A stretch of 64,000 nt of DNA from DAOUKH01 sp965207995. GTDB taxonomy: Bacteria > Chloroflexota > Dehalococcoidia > SHYB01. Made by a program: the position numbers and the translations under genes. Shown in pieces: positions 1 to 11,800 of this stretch. Below the pieces are notes generated by a model that was given only the letters and a program-made list of their open reading frames with translations, made no database searches and had not been told where the DNA came from. The DNA lies in NCBI GenBank assembly GCA_965207995.1, contig OZ242299.1, positions 806,001 to 870,000 on the forward strand, given 5' to 3'. Every line of letters begins with the position of its first letter. Position 1 is the stretch's first letter.

Positions 1-453
1 GCGTCGCCGGGACCGACCCAAGCGCATAAGCTCCACGACTCGGCCCCGAATGAGGGCTACCAGCAATTGCTCGACGTGGCGCGTGAGCAGGGCATCGACG
101 CCGCCAAGGCCCTCTACCTCCAGTCAGGCATCTTCGCCGCGGCGCAGGACAACCCCGACGCCCTCGGCATGGTCAACCGCATGCTGGACGACTACTCCGG
201 CTGGCACTTCGTCAACGACGATCCCCACATCGACCTCGATCCCCCGGCCCACGAGCGCCTCGCCGAGATCGCCGCCCCCACCCTCGCCATCGTCGGCGGA
301 CGCGACGTCGAGCTCTTTCACACCCTCGCGGGCATGGTGGAACGAGACGCGCCCAACGCGCGCAAGGCCGTCATCCCGGACGTTGGCCACATGGTCAACG
401 CCGAGGCGCCCGAGGCGTTCAACCGCCTCGTCCTCGACTTCCTCGAAGCGTAG
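1..453 (+). CDS. alpha/beta hydrolase, C-terminal part (5' truncated by window)
   Basis: The reading frame is open from the first base and ends at TAG 451-453, so only the last 150 residues are present. The visible part carries the end of an alpha/beta-hydrolase fold: a strand and acid-loop segment (PTLAIVGGRDVELF) that would supply the catalytic Asp, and DVGHMVNAEAPEAF, which holds the catalytic His followed by the usual C-terminal helix. The nucleophile elbow must lie upstream of the window. Substrate cannot be told; the family covers esterases, lipases and C-C hydrolases. It converges on the Calx-beta gene, 25 bp away. Confidence 0.75.
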   Translation, partial: ASPGPTQAHKLHDSAPNEGYQQLLDVAREQGIDAAKALYLQSGIFAAAQDNPDALGMVNRMLDDYSGWHFVNDDPHIDLDPPAHERLAEIAAPTLAIVGGRDVELFHTLAGMVERDAPNARKAVIPDVGHMVNAEAPEAFNRLVLDFLEA

Positions 454-478
454 AGGTGCGCGGACGCTATAGGTCTAG

Positions 479-3400
479 CTAGACCTCTTCGCCGTCGACG
501 TCGATGTCGAACAGGCCGTCCTGGCCGTCGTAGCCCACCGCGACGTAGTAGAGGCCCGTGCTCGCCGGTTGGTAGACGACGGTGACACTCGAACCGCTGC
601 CGCTGGAAGTGCCGGCGATCAGGTCGCCGTTGCTGTCGTAGATTCCGACGATCTTGACCTGTGTCGCGCGGTGCTTCTCCGGGACTTCGGCGCGCTCCGA
701 GACCACCACGGTGTACTCGTATCCCTGGTCCATCTCGACCTTGAACCAGTCCTCGTCGCGGTCGTCGCCGTTCATGTCCCCAAGGAAGCCGCCGCTCGGG
801 CCGTAGCCGTTGTGCTTGCTGGGGGCGGTGTACAGCTTACGAAGCGTGCTCGTGTCCCCGGGCGTGTCAAGGTCGCCGTAGCCGTCGGGCCCACCGGCAT
901 AGGGGTACCTCCGCTCGCCCTCGTACATCATGCAGATGTTGTTGACGCGGACCTTGATCTGGTACGTGCCGGTGCCGCCGCTTCCTCCAACCTCGATCCG
1001 GAAGGGGCCGGGGCTGCCCCACCACCAGCCTCCCAGGCTGTTCTCCCCGTAGCCACTGTCGGAGACGTGTGGGCTGTATTTGGCCCCCTCCGTCCCTTCC
1101 ACGGCCTGAACGGAGATGAGTTCGGGATCGGCGAGGGTGAGGTTGCCAGGATGGGTGTCCCGGCCCAGCATGTCGCGGCCGTCCACGCCGATGACCTCGA
1201 TGATGTAGTGCCGGTAGGGATCCGGGTCGAAGGTCCAGAAGGCCTTTTCGCCCGCTTGGGTGATCTCGCCTATTTCGTCCAAGATGATGATCTCAGTGGC
1301 CAGGTTGTCGCACTCGGCGTTCGCCAGGGTGACCACCGCCGTACCGGGATCTCCAAGGACGACCCCACTGGGCAGCGGCGTCTTGAAGCCGAGCCGCACC
1401 TTCTCGCCGCTGTCCTCGACGTTGTCGTCGAAGGCGACCACGGTGAAGGACTTTTCGTCCTCTCCCTGGTTGAAGGTCAGCGTCGTTGGCGCGCCCGACC
1501 AGTCTTCGGGAACGGCGCCCGCCATCGCCTCCGCGGTCACTTCGATGACCAGCCGCGACGGGGCCGGCTGGCTTAGGTGCACGACGACCGTGGCGTCTTC
1601 GCCGCCCTCGGTGGCCATGTACATATCGGAGCTGAAATAGACCTCGGTCTCGTCGTCGATGACGGTGATGTTGACACTGCCCACGCTGATGCCGCTGTAG
1701 TCGGTGTCCGTGGAGGCCGCCGAGTGGGTGATGGTGGCCCTCTCCGCCAGCGCGTCGTCGTCCTGCTCGCCCGAAACCGTCACCGTCTGCTCGTCGTCCC
1801 AGTTGGAGTCGGTGAAGGTGAGCTCCGTCTCGTCGACGGATACGTTGGAGCTGCCCGACTTGGTGATGGTGATGACTACGTTGGCCGTGGGCTGCGAGGT
1901 CAGCACCACCGTGTAGGTGTTGCTGCTCCCCTCGTTGATCGTCAGCGAGGTCTGGGAGACCTTCACGCTCGCCCCGTCGTCGTCGTTGATGGAGATAACC
2001 GTCTCGTCGGGCGACACCGCGTCTACCCGGTCCAGCGTACTGGTGTCGAAGCTCAACTTCACCGATTCTCCGTCGTCGTCCAGGCTGTCGTCGGTGGCGA
2101 TGAAGTCGACGATGACTTCGGTCTCCCCGGTCTGGAAGGTCACGTTGTTCCCCAGGGGCGTGTAGTCGTTGCTGCTCGCGTCGTCCTGCTCGGTGGTGAT
2201 GAGGGGGATGATCACCTGCCGCTCGGGGTCGGCGTTCAGCTTCACCTTGACCTCGACCGTGCTCCCCTCGTTGACGGAGTAACTGTCCAGCTCGAAGCTC
2301 ACCTCGACGAACGGGTCGTCGTCGTCGTCGATACGGACCGTCGCCGCGTTCGTGGCCCCCTCGCTGACTCGGTCCGGGAAGTCGCCGGTATTGAACCTGA
2401 GCAGCACCGACTCGTTGTCGTCGTCCACCTCGTCATGTTCCGCTACGAAGGTGATGGTCTTCTCTGTCTCGCCACTCTCGAAGGTCACCTCTTGGGGCAC
2501 CGCGTAGTCGGAGGCGCTTGCGCCGCCCTGCTCGCTCGCCGTGATGGAAACGACGACTTGCCGCTCGGGATCGGCGTTCAGCTTCACCTTCACCGCGACC
2601 TCGTTCTCCGCGACGTTGGGGGTGCTCGTATCGTCACTCTCCGCCACGTTGTACGTCGCCTGCCCGAAGCTCACCTCGACGGGCGGGTCGTCGTCGTCGT
2701 CGATGCTGACCGTCGTCTCGGGCGTTGCTCCCACTTCGACCCGGTCCAGCGAGCTGGTGTCAAAGCCCAGCTTCACCGACTCATCATCGTCGTCCACCGT
2801 GTCGTGGACCGCGGTGAAGGTGAAGGTCTTCTCCGTCTCCCCGTCCTCGAAGGTCACGTCGGCGGGCACGGTGAAGTCCCCGTCGCTCGCCCCGCCTTGC
2901 TTCAACTTGGTGATGGGGATGATCACCCGGCGCTCGGGATCGGCGCTCAGCTTCACCGTCACCGTGACCTCGTTCTCCGCGACGTTGGTGGTGGTCGGAT
3001 CGTCGCTCTCCGCAACTGAGTAGTCGGCTAGCTCGAAGTACACCGCCACGTGAGGGTCGTCGTCATCGTCAATGCTGACCGTCGTCTCGGCCGGGCTGCC
3101 ATCGCTGACCCGGTCCAGCGAGCTGGTGTCGAAGCCCAGCTTCACCGACTCATCGTCGTCGTCCACCGTGTCCTCGACCGCGGTGAAGGTGAAGGTCTTT
3201 TCCGTCTCTCCGTCCTCGAAGGTCACGTTGGCGGGCACGGTGAAGTCCCCGTCGATCGCCCCGCCTTGCTTGGCCTTGGTGATGGGGATGATGACCTGCC
3301 GCTCAGGGTCGGCGCTCAGCTTCACCGTCACCGTGAGGTCGTCGCCCTCGTTGACGCTGTAGGCGTCGAGCTCGAAGCTGACCTCAACGGGCGGCACGTC

Positions 3401-6400
3401 GTCGTCGTTGATGGAGATCGTCGTTTCGACCACGGTCCCATCGCTGACGCTGTCTAACTCACTGGTGTCCAAGGCCAGCTTCACCGACTCGCCGTCGTCG
3501 TCGATCGTGTCCTGTTCGGCGGCAAATGCGAACACGTGCTCAGTCTCGCCGTTGTTGAAGCCGACGACCGTGGGCAACGTCAAATAGTCATCCCTGGTCG
3601 CACCGTCCTGATCGGTTTTCACGATGGGAATGATCAGGTACCGCTCAGGGTCCACATCCAGGGTCACCTTGATTGTCACCGTGCCGCCTTCGTCGACTTC
3701 GTAGTTGGCCTCAGCGAAGCTCACCGTGACCGGCACATCCTCGTCGTCGATGGTCGTCACCTTGACGCTCCCGGCGGCGAAGTTGTTGTAGTCGGTGTCC
3801 GTGGAGGCAACGGTGTGGGTGATCGTGCCTTCGTCGTCGAGGTGGTCATCGTCCTGGTCGGCGGTGACGATGACCGTCTGCTCCTGGTTCCAGTCGGAGT
3901 CGGTGAAGGTAAGGGGCGTGGTGGCGTCAACAGATATATCGGGGCCGCTGGGCACGTTGACGGTTACCGTGACGTCGGCCGTGGGCTGGGAGGTCAGCAC
4001 CACGGTGTAGGTGTCGGTGAGACCCTCTTCGATGGTGAGGCTGGGGGGCTCGATGGTGACGCCGGCGCCGTCGTCGTCGTTGATGCTGACCGTTGTCTGG
4101 GCGATGGTCCCGACACTGATGCGGCTCGGCAGGTCGGAGCCGAAGCTCAGCCTCACCGACTCCCCGTCGTCATTGAGCGTGTCCTGCGCCGCGGTGAAGG
4201 TGAACGTCTCCTCCGTGTCGCCGCTCGCGAAGGTCAGGGTCTCGGGCACGCCCGAGTAGTCGGCGGGGCTGTTCACGCCACCCTGATCGCTCTTGGTGAG
4301 GCGGATCTCCACCCGGCGCTCGGGATCGGCGCTGAGCGTCACCGTCACCTCCACCGTGTCCCCCTCGGCGACAGAGTAGGCAGCCTTGCCGAAGTTCACC
4401 TTGACGAACGGGTTATCGTCGTCGTTGATATCGATCGTGGCCTCGCCGTTGGTCCCCTCCGTCACCGCGTTGGGGAGGGTGCCGAAGCCCAGCTTCACCG
4501 ACTCGTCGTCGTCGTCCACCGTGTCCTGGCGCGCGGTGAAGTTGAAGAACTTTTCCGTCTCCCCGCTCAGGAAGACCACGTTGCGGGGCACCCCCGAATA
4601 GTCGGAGCCGGTCGCGCCGTCCTGTTCCACCTTGTTGATAGGGATGACCACGCGGCGCTCGGGGTCTTCGCTGAGGCTGACCTCAACCCTCACGAGGTCG
4701 CCCTCGTCAACGAAGTAGGTGGCCTGCTCGAAGGTCACCGTCACCGGCACGTCCTCATCGTCGATGACGTCCACCTCGACGCTGCCCACGCTGATGCCGT
4801 TGTAGTCGCCGTCCGTGGAGCTAGCGGTGTGGGAGATGGTGGCGGACTCGTCGAGGTGGTCGGCATCGTCGTGGGCCGCCGTTACTCTCACCGTCTGCCT
4901 GTGGCCCCAATCGGAGTTGGTGAAGGTGAGCGTCGTTTCGTCGGTCGAGACGTCGGAACTGCCGGTCCTGGAGATGGTGATGACGACGTTGGCCGTGGGC
5001 TGGGAGTTCAGCACTACCGTATAGTCCCGGCTTCCGCCTTCGTTGATCGTGAGCGTCGTGGGGGAAACGATCACACCGGCGCCGTCGTCGTCGTTGATGC
5101 TGACGGTCGCCGTGGCGGTAGTCCCTTCGCTGACCTCGTCCAACTGACTGGTGTCGAAGCCCAAGGCAACCGACTCTCCGTCATCATCCAGCTTGTCCTG
5201 GTACGCGGAGAAGATGAAGGTTCTCTCCGTCTGCCCGCTCCTGAACGTCACGTCCTCGGGGACGCCGGAATAGTCGTCGCTGCTCGCGTCCCCCTGCTCG
5301 GTCTTGGTGATGGGGATGACGACCTCTCGCTCAGGGTCCTTGTCGAGCGTCACCGTGACCCTGACCGTGTCTCCCTCGTTCACCGAGTAAGTGGCGGACT
5401 TGAAGTTCACCTCGACCGGCACTTCCTCGTCGTCGATCACTTTCACGCTGAGGCTGCGCACGCGGACGCCGTCGTAGTCGGCGTCGGTGGAGCTAGCCGT
5501 GTGCGAGATGGTGGCGGTCTCGTCGAGGTAGTCGTCGTCCTGCTCGGTGGAGACGGTGACCGTCTGCGGGGCGTCCCAAGTGGAGTCGGTAAAGGTGAGC
5601 GTCGTCTCGTCTACAGATACGTCGGCGTCGGTTGGCGTGCCGACCGTGACGACGACGTCGGCGGTGGGCTGGGAATTCAACCTCACGGTGTAGGTGTCTT
5701 CTTCACCCTCGTCGATGGTCAAACTGCTTGGGGAGACCCGCACGCCGACGCCATCGTTGTCGGTGATTTTGACCATCGCCTGGTTGTTGGGGCCCAAGGT
5801 CACCGCGTCGGGCAGCGGTGAGCCGATCCCCAGCGCGACCGCCTCTTCGTCGTCGTCCAGCATGTCCTCGGTCGCCGCGAAGTCGAAGGTCTGCTCTGTC
5901 TCCCCGCTCTCGAAGATCACCTGGGTCGGTATACCCGAGTAGTCGGAAGGAGTGATGCCGCCGTACTGGGTCTGGGTGATGGGGATCACCACTTGGCGCC
6001 CGGGGTCGCCATCGAGCATGACCTTCACCGACACCCGGCTCCCCTCCTCGACGGCGTAGGTGGTCTGCTCGAAGCTCACCGCTACCTCTCTGATAGCCTC
6101 CGGGCCGTCGTCGTCGATGACGGAGATGGTGGTCGCCTTGATGGTGCCGGCGGAGACCGCGTTGGGAAGCTCTCCCAGGTCCAGCCGCAGCGACTCATCG
6201 TCGTCGTCCGAGACGTCCTGCGCCGCGGTGAAGGTGAAGGAGCTCGACGTCTCCCCGCTCTCGAAGGTGACGCTGGACGGCACGCCCGAATAGTCGGCGG
6301 ACGTCAAGCCACCCTGTTCGGTCGCGGTAATGGGGACCACCACCTGCCGCTCCGGGTCCGCGCTGAGCGTCACCCTCACCACCACGGCGTTGCCTTCGAC

Positions 6401-8612
6401 AAACCGAGTAGCCGGTCCGTTCGAAGCTCACCGTCACGGATACCGGTGCTGTCGGTGCTGCCTCGGGGACTCGGGCGATTATCGTGGCATCATCGTCGAC
6501 TATGGTGACGATGGTCTCGTCGTTCGTGCCGCCGAGGACCGCCGTCGGGAGGGTCCCGAAGTCCAGCTTCACCGACTCTTCATCGTCGTCCGCCTCATCC
6601 TGGACGGCCGTGAAGGTGAAGGACTGCTCGGTCTCCCCGCTCTCGAAGGTTACGTTCGACGGTACGCCTGAGTAGTCCGCGGACGTCATCCCGTTCTGCT
6701 CGACCGTCTCGATGGGAATGACCACCTGGCGCTCGGGGTCTTTGTCGAGGTTCACCTTGATGGTGACCATGCTCCCCTCGGTGACCCTGTAGCTGTCCCG
6801 TTCGAAACTCGCCTTCACCCGTACGTCGTCGCTGTCAAGGACGTGCACGTTGACGGCGGCCACGGCCTTGCCGCTGTAGTCGCTTCCCGCCGCCGTAACC
6901 GCGTGGGTGATCGTGGCGGTGTCGTCGGTCCCGTCGAAGTCCTGGGCGGTCGAAACCATCACCGTTTGCGCCGTTTCCCAGTTGGACGCGGTGAAGATGA
7001 GCGCGCGTTTGTCGACGGTTACGTCCGGGTTGTCCGGCGCCGTGACCGAGACGGTCACGTTCGCTGCCGGTTGCGAGGCCAGCACCACCGTATAGGGCTT
7101 GCTCAGGCCCTCGGCGACAGTCAGCGTGGTCGGGGAGACCGTTATTCCGGCGCCGTCGTCATCAATGATGGTGACGGTGGCCTCGTTCGCCGGGCCCTCA
7201 CTGACGCCGTTGGGCAGCGACGCGCCAAAGGCCAGCTTGACCGACTCGCCGTCGTTCTCTCCGTCGTCGTCGATGCTGTCCTGGACCGCGGTGAAGGTGA
7301 AGGACTGCTCCGTTTCCCCGCTCTCGAAGGTCACGCTCTCGGGCACGCCGGAGTAGTCGGCGCTGCTCGCGCCGTCCTGTTCGCTCGCCGTGATGGGAAC
7401 CACGACGTGCCGCTCTGGGTCCGCGCTCAGGGTGATCGTCACGTCGACCTCGTCGCCTTCCGCAAGCGTGTAGGTGGCGGACTTGAAGCTCACCATCACG
7501 GACGGCACGTCATCGTCGTTGATGGAAACGGCCGTTTCGCTCGTGGCGCCGACGGTGACCGCGTTGGGCAGGCTCCCGAAACCGATCGTCACCGACTCAT
7601 CGTCGTCGTCCACCATGTCCTGGACCGCGGTAAAGGTGAAGGTCTTCTCCCTCTCTCCGCTCTCGAAGGTCACGGTCTCGGGCACGCCCGTATAGTCGGC
7701 GGCGGTGACCCCGCCCCGCTCGCTCTTGGTGAGGGGAATGACCACCTGCCGCTCTGGGTCCGCGCTCAGCGTGACCTTCACGGTCGTTGCGCTTCCCTCG
7801 GCGACGACATGGGCGGCTTGATCGAAGGAGACGGTGACCGGCGCGTCCTCATCGTCGATGACGGTCACGCCCACGCTGGCCATGCGGATGCCGTCGTAGT
7901 CGCCGTCGTCGGAGTTGACCGCATGGGCGATCGTGGCGCTCTCGTCCAGGTGGTCGTCGTCTTGGGCGGCGGACACCGTCACGGTCTGTTCGTCATCCCA
8001 GTTGGACGCGGTGAAGGTCAGGCTGCTCGTGTTCACCGACACGCCGGAGCCGCCGGAAGTCGCGAGGGTGACCGTGACGTCGGCCGTCGGCTGGGAGGCC
8101 AGCACCACCGTGTAGGTCGTACTGCCTCCCTCATCAACGGTCAGCGCGGTCTCGGACACGACAACGCCGACGCCGTCATCGTCGTTGATGAACACGTCGG
8201 TCTCGTCGGTATCCCCTTCATTCACACCCGTGGGCAGGCTGCCGAAGGCCAACGAGACCGACTCACCGTCGTCGTCCACGGTGTCTTGCGCGGCAGTCAG
8301 GGTGAAGGTCTTCTCCGTTTCCCAGCTCGCGAAGGTCACGGAGGCGGGTACGCCAGAGTAGTCCGAATCGCTCACGCCGCCCTCTTCGGTCGTGGTGATC
8401 GGGACCACCACCTCTCGTCCCGGGACGACGTCGAGCGTCACCGTGACGGTGACGCTTTGTCCCTCGGCGACGGCGTAGGAGCTTTGCTCGAAGCTGACCG
8501 CGACCCATGGGCCATCCTCGGACAAAGCAAAAGGCAAGGCCGCCGCGATCCCAATCACACCCAGCGCAGCAAAGCCCAGCACACGACTCTTGAGAGTGAG
8601 CAGGCTAAACAT
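479..8612 (-). CDS. giant secreted Calx-beta repeat protein, interrupted by a one-base frameshift
   Basis: One gene split into two frames. From ATG 8612 the product has a hydrophobic signal segment (residues about 10-30) and then Calx-beta modules to about 6404. There the frame is lost inside the triplet aaa (6401-6403, + strand), and the same repeat continues in the next frame to TAG 479. Removing one base gives 2710 residues with no other break. I count 15 modules of the form VxVSFxxxxYxVxEG, interleaved with 6 copies of a second module (LTxxEGxxxTYTVVLxSQPTA). They are joined by aspartate clusters such as SINDDDG, which probably bind calcium. The last 270 residues differ: two beta-rich, PPC-like domains with WWWG and GDMNGDDRDEDW stretches. 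Calx-beta arrays occur in adhesins and outer-surface proteins. Likely role: exported adhesion or matrix protein. Whether the frameshift is real or a sequencing error is open. Confidence 0.85.
6401..6403. other. frameshift site in Calx-beta gene
   Basis: In the upstream frame the repeat reads FERTGYSV and then turns into Arg-rich nonsense. In the next frame EGNAVVVRVTLSADPE resumes exactly where the repeat should. Deleting one A from the aaa run (T on the coding strand) gives YSVVEGNAV, a perfect module sequence, so a one-base insertion explains the break. Confidence 0.8.
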
Positions 8613-8851
8613 CCACGTTTTATTGTAACCAAATATTGAACCTAGTTCAAAACCAGCACAAATTCGTCACATCTCTTTCCTAACGGCACACCTTTTTCTC
8701 ACAAGAGGACACCGGGGGCCGATTCCCCCAAGAAAGGCCTCCCACGCGTGCGGCGCGCACGCTCAGTTAACGCGCAACAGGCATAACGGCCAGGATGAGA
8801 CAGCCCGAAGAGGAAGGGCGAGAGGAAGAAAGGGCTTACCGTCGGGCCGTT
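8613..8851. other. intergenic region with two hairpins
   Basis: This 239-bp gap contains the Calx-beta promoter and, nearer the VWA gene, two inverted repeats. One is GCGTGC/GCACGC with a 5-nt loop (8746-8762); the other is GGGGG/CCCCC around a 6-nt loop (8714-8729). They lie downstream of the VWA gene in its direction of transcription and may terminate it. No ORF of note. Confidence 0.4.
8622..8650 (-). promoter_or_regulatory. promoter of the Calx-beta gene with palindromic operator candidate
   Basis: On the minus strand, TTGAAC (8650-8645), a 17-nt spacer and TACAAT (8627-8622) form a good housekeeping-type promoter. The start codon ATG 8612 lies only 9 nt beyond the -10, so transcription should begin within about 3 nt of the start codon: a near-leaderless mRNA. 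No ribosome-binding site is present. A perfect inverted repeat, TTGAAC-CTA-GTTCAA (8636-8650), covers the -35 and could be a repressor site. Confidence 0.6.
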
Positions 8852-11800
8852 CTACACCGTCAGACGGCGGTAAAGCTGCGGTAGCCGCTCCGGCAGCGTG
8901 TGGATGTCGGCGACGACCTCGTAGCCCATGTCGCCGCCCATCATCGTCTTCAGGTAGTCGTGGCCGGCCCGGTCGACGGTGAGGCAGAACGGTGTGATAC
9001 CCAAGCGCCGCGCTTCGAGCAGCGCCATGCGCGTGTCGTGGACCGCGTACTCTTTCTCCACGCCCTCGCGGCTGTAGCCCCGGTCCTGCGGCCGGCCATC
9101 ACTGAGCAGGAAGAGCACCTTGGTGCGAGCCTCGTGGTCGTCGAGCTTGCTGACCGCGTGCCGGATCGCCGGCCCCATGCGCGTGGCGTGCATCGGCGTG
9201 ATCTTGTCGAGGCGGCGCTTCACGTTCTCACCGAAGGTTTCCGCGATGTCCTTGACCACGTAGAACTCGACGTTTTCGCGACCGTAGCCGGAGAAGCCGT
9301 AGATGCCGTACTGATCGCCGATGGCCTCCAGCGCCTTGATGAGCAGCACCGTGCTCTCTTTCTCGATGTCGATGATCCGCTTGTAGGTGCGGCGGCTCAT
9401 CTCCTCGCGGCGGGTGCGGAGCCACGTCATGTAATCGCGCGGGTCGTCGGGGAAGTCCCACGAGTCGAACTGCCGGCGCGTCTCATCGACGGCCTCGGCG
9501 GTCGAGGCGCTCATGTCGAGCAGGAAGCTCACCGCGACATCGCGCTCGATTTTGTTGCGTCGCCAGTAGATCTTGTCCGTCGGCGTGTCGCCCGCGCGGG
9601 CTTGGATCATGGCCTCGACGACCAGGTCGAAGTCGTACTCCTCCCCGTCGGGAAGGTGCTTGACCCTCCGCAGCTGCTCCGGCGCCAGCGACTCGAACTG
9701 CTTCTTGATGCGCGAGACGAGTCCATAGTGCGCCCGCAGCGTTCGCTCGAAGAAGTCGACAGTGCCCTCATCCATGCGCTTCTCGCGCACCGCGCACCAG
9801 CGGGGCTTGTAGTCCCCGGCCCGGAAGTCCCACTCGTCGTAGAGGAACGTCTCGGCTTCGCTCGCCAGCGGGGCGTCGTCGTCCTCGCTGTGCTGGAACT
9901 GCGTCCCCTGCTTCGACTTGGCCTGCTGTTGCCGCGCCGCCTCGTTGATCAGGTTGTCGACGAACTGGCTCGACGACTGCGGCAGGTCGCCCTCTTGCGC
10001 CTCCGCGACCTCGATCTCGGCCGACTTTTCGAGCAGTTGTCGCAAGTCTTCCTCGGAGAGCCCCGTGATCTCCATCGGGTTCTGCGCCTTCGAGCGCTCG
10101 TTCTTGAGGTTGTCGAACGCCTGCACGAGCTCGGGCTTGAACTCGCCGCGGAAGTCCACCATCTGGGGACTCTTGTATTCCTGCTCGTCGCCGTCGGGCT
10201 GGCCCTCGCCCGAGGCGCCCTCCATGAGGTCTTGCAGCATTTGGTCGAGGTCGCCCTCGTCGCCGTCCTGGCCCATCTCGTCCATGCTGCGTTCTTCGCC
10301 GCTTTCGGGGTCGGCCTCGACGTTGGGCACCGTGCTCAGCAGGTCGTAGATGCGGATCGTCGCCTCCGCCGTGTCTTCGACCGTCCGTTCCTCGTGTTGC
10401 ATCGTCCGCACCAGCACCGCCAGAGCGTCGAGATACTCCGAGATCTCGGCCGGCGTCTTGACCGTCCCCGTCTCCTCCAGGCTCAGCCGGACCAGCACCT
10501 CCATCGCCGCCTCCCGCAGCGGCAAGCTGTCCGGTTCCGGGCGCGAGCGCAGCGACTCGCGCTGCACCCGGCTGTAGCTCTCGCCGATGCCGGCGTACTC
10601 GTACTTCACCCGGTGGTCGATACGCCCGTCTTCGACGAGCATGAAGATGTCCGAGGCCAACTTCCGGTCGCTGAACAGATCGAAGAACCGCTCCAGGTCG
10701 ATCCGCGCGCCGCCGTCGCCGTCGCGCTTGCCCAGGACGGCCCGCTGCTCCTCGGCGGCGAAGACCGTGGACGGCTTGTCGAACTGGAAGCCGAAGCTCC
10801 CGAACTCCAGGTGTGCTACCTGGTGGGTCGCGATGACCTTGAACCACGCGAAGTTCTCGTCCTTCGTGGTGTACCGCTCCACAAACGTAGGGAGGAAGAT
10901 GTTGTCGCCCTCCGTCGTGGCATAGTCAGAAGACGTCCAACCGATCCCCTTGCCCTGCAGCTCGTCGGTGGGCCGCAGCTCGACCCGTTGGCCCGCGAGC
11001 GCGCGGCAATACATGGTGAGGACTTCGTTCACCCGCGCCAGATCGAGCCCCGATGAGAGGTCTTCGATGGCCCGCTCCGCGCGGCCCGATTCGAGGCGGA
11101 AGAAGGCGAGGCCGCCGTCCTCGTTCTCGTCGAGGACGCGCAGCCCCGCATTGAACCAGCCCTCCAGCCGCTCGCCGCGCAGCCGGTTCATCACCACCGG
11201 CGCGTTCTTGACGAACTCTCCCACCGCGGCAGCCGAGTGGTCGGCGAGCCGGTCGGCCATGTCGAGGAGCGGACCGTGCCAGTCCGGGTGCACCTCGCCA
11301 AGAGCGGCGGAGGCTTCCACGAGGAACGTGATCGTGTTGCCCGCCCCCTGCTGCGAGAGCTGCTGCGCCAAATCGAGGAAGCGTCCGCGCTGGCGGGGCT
11401 CCACGCGCTCGATGATCTTCGGGCCGTTCTCGAAATACGGCTTGACGTCGCGCCAGTTCCCGCGCACCAGCACCGAGCCCAGGTTCAGGAAGCTGACACG
11501 GTCGCCGGGGTCGATCTTGGGAAAGACGCCGCTCGCCAGCGCGAGGCACTCGTTCGCCAGGTCGTACGACTTCTGGGCCAGGCTGTCGATAAAGTCGACG
11601 AGGTCTTCAAGTTCCTGGAGGGTGAGCGCGCCCAGCAGCCGCGGGCTCGCCTCGAAGTAGGTCGAGGCCAGGGAGCTCGACTTCCACGTTCCCTTGTAGA
11701 GCCGCTTGCCGACGCCGGCCCAGCGCCCCAACTCCGAGCCTCGCACGTAGGGAATCACCTCGGGCGTGGCGCGGAAGAAGGACGATGAGATGACCGGCGA

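Noticed and set aside
1577..8639. Long plus-strand frames (480, 761 and 598 codons) opposite the Calx-beta gene
   Set aside because: They are antisense shadows of a repetitive, GC-rich coding strand. Their translations are His/Val/Arg/Asp-rich, mirror the repeat period and match no family.
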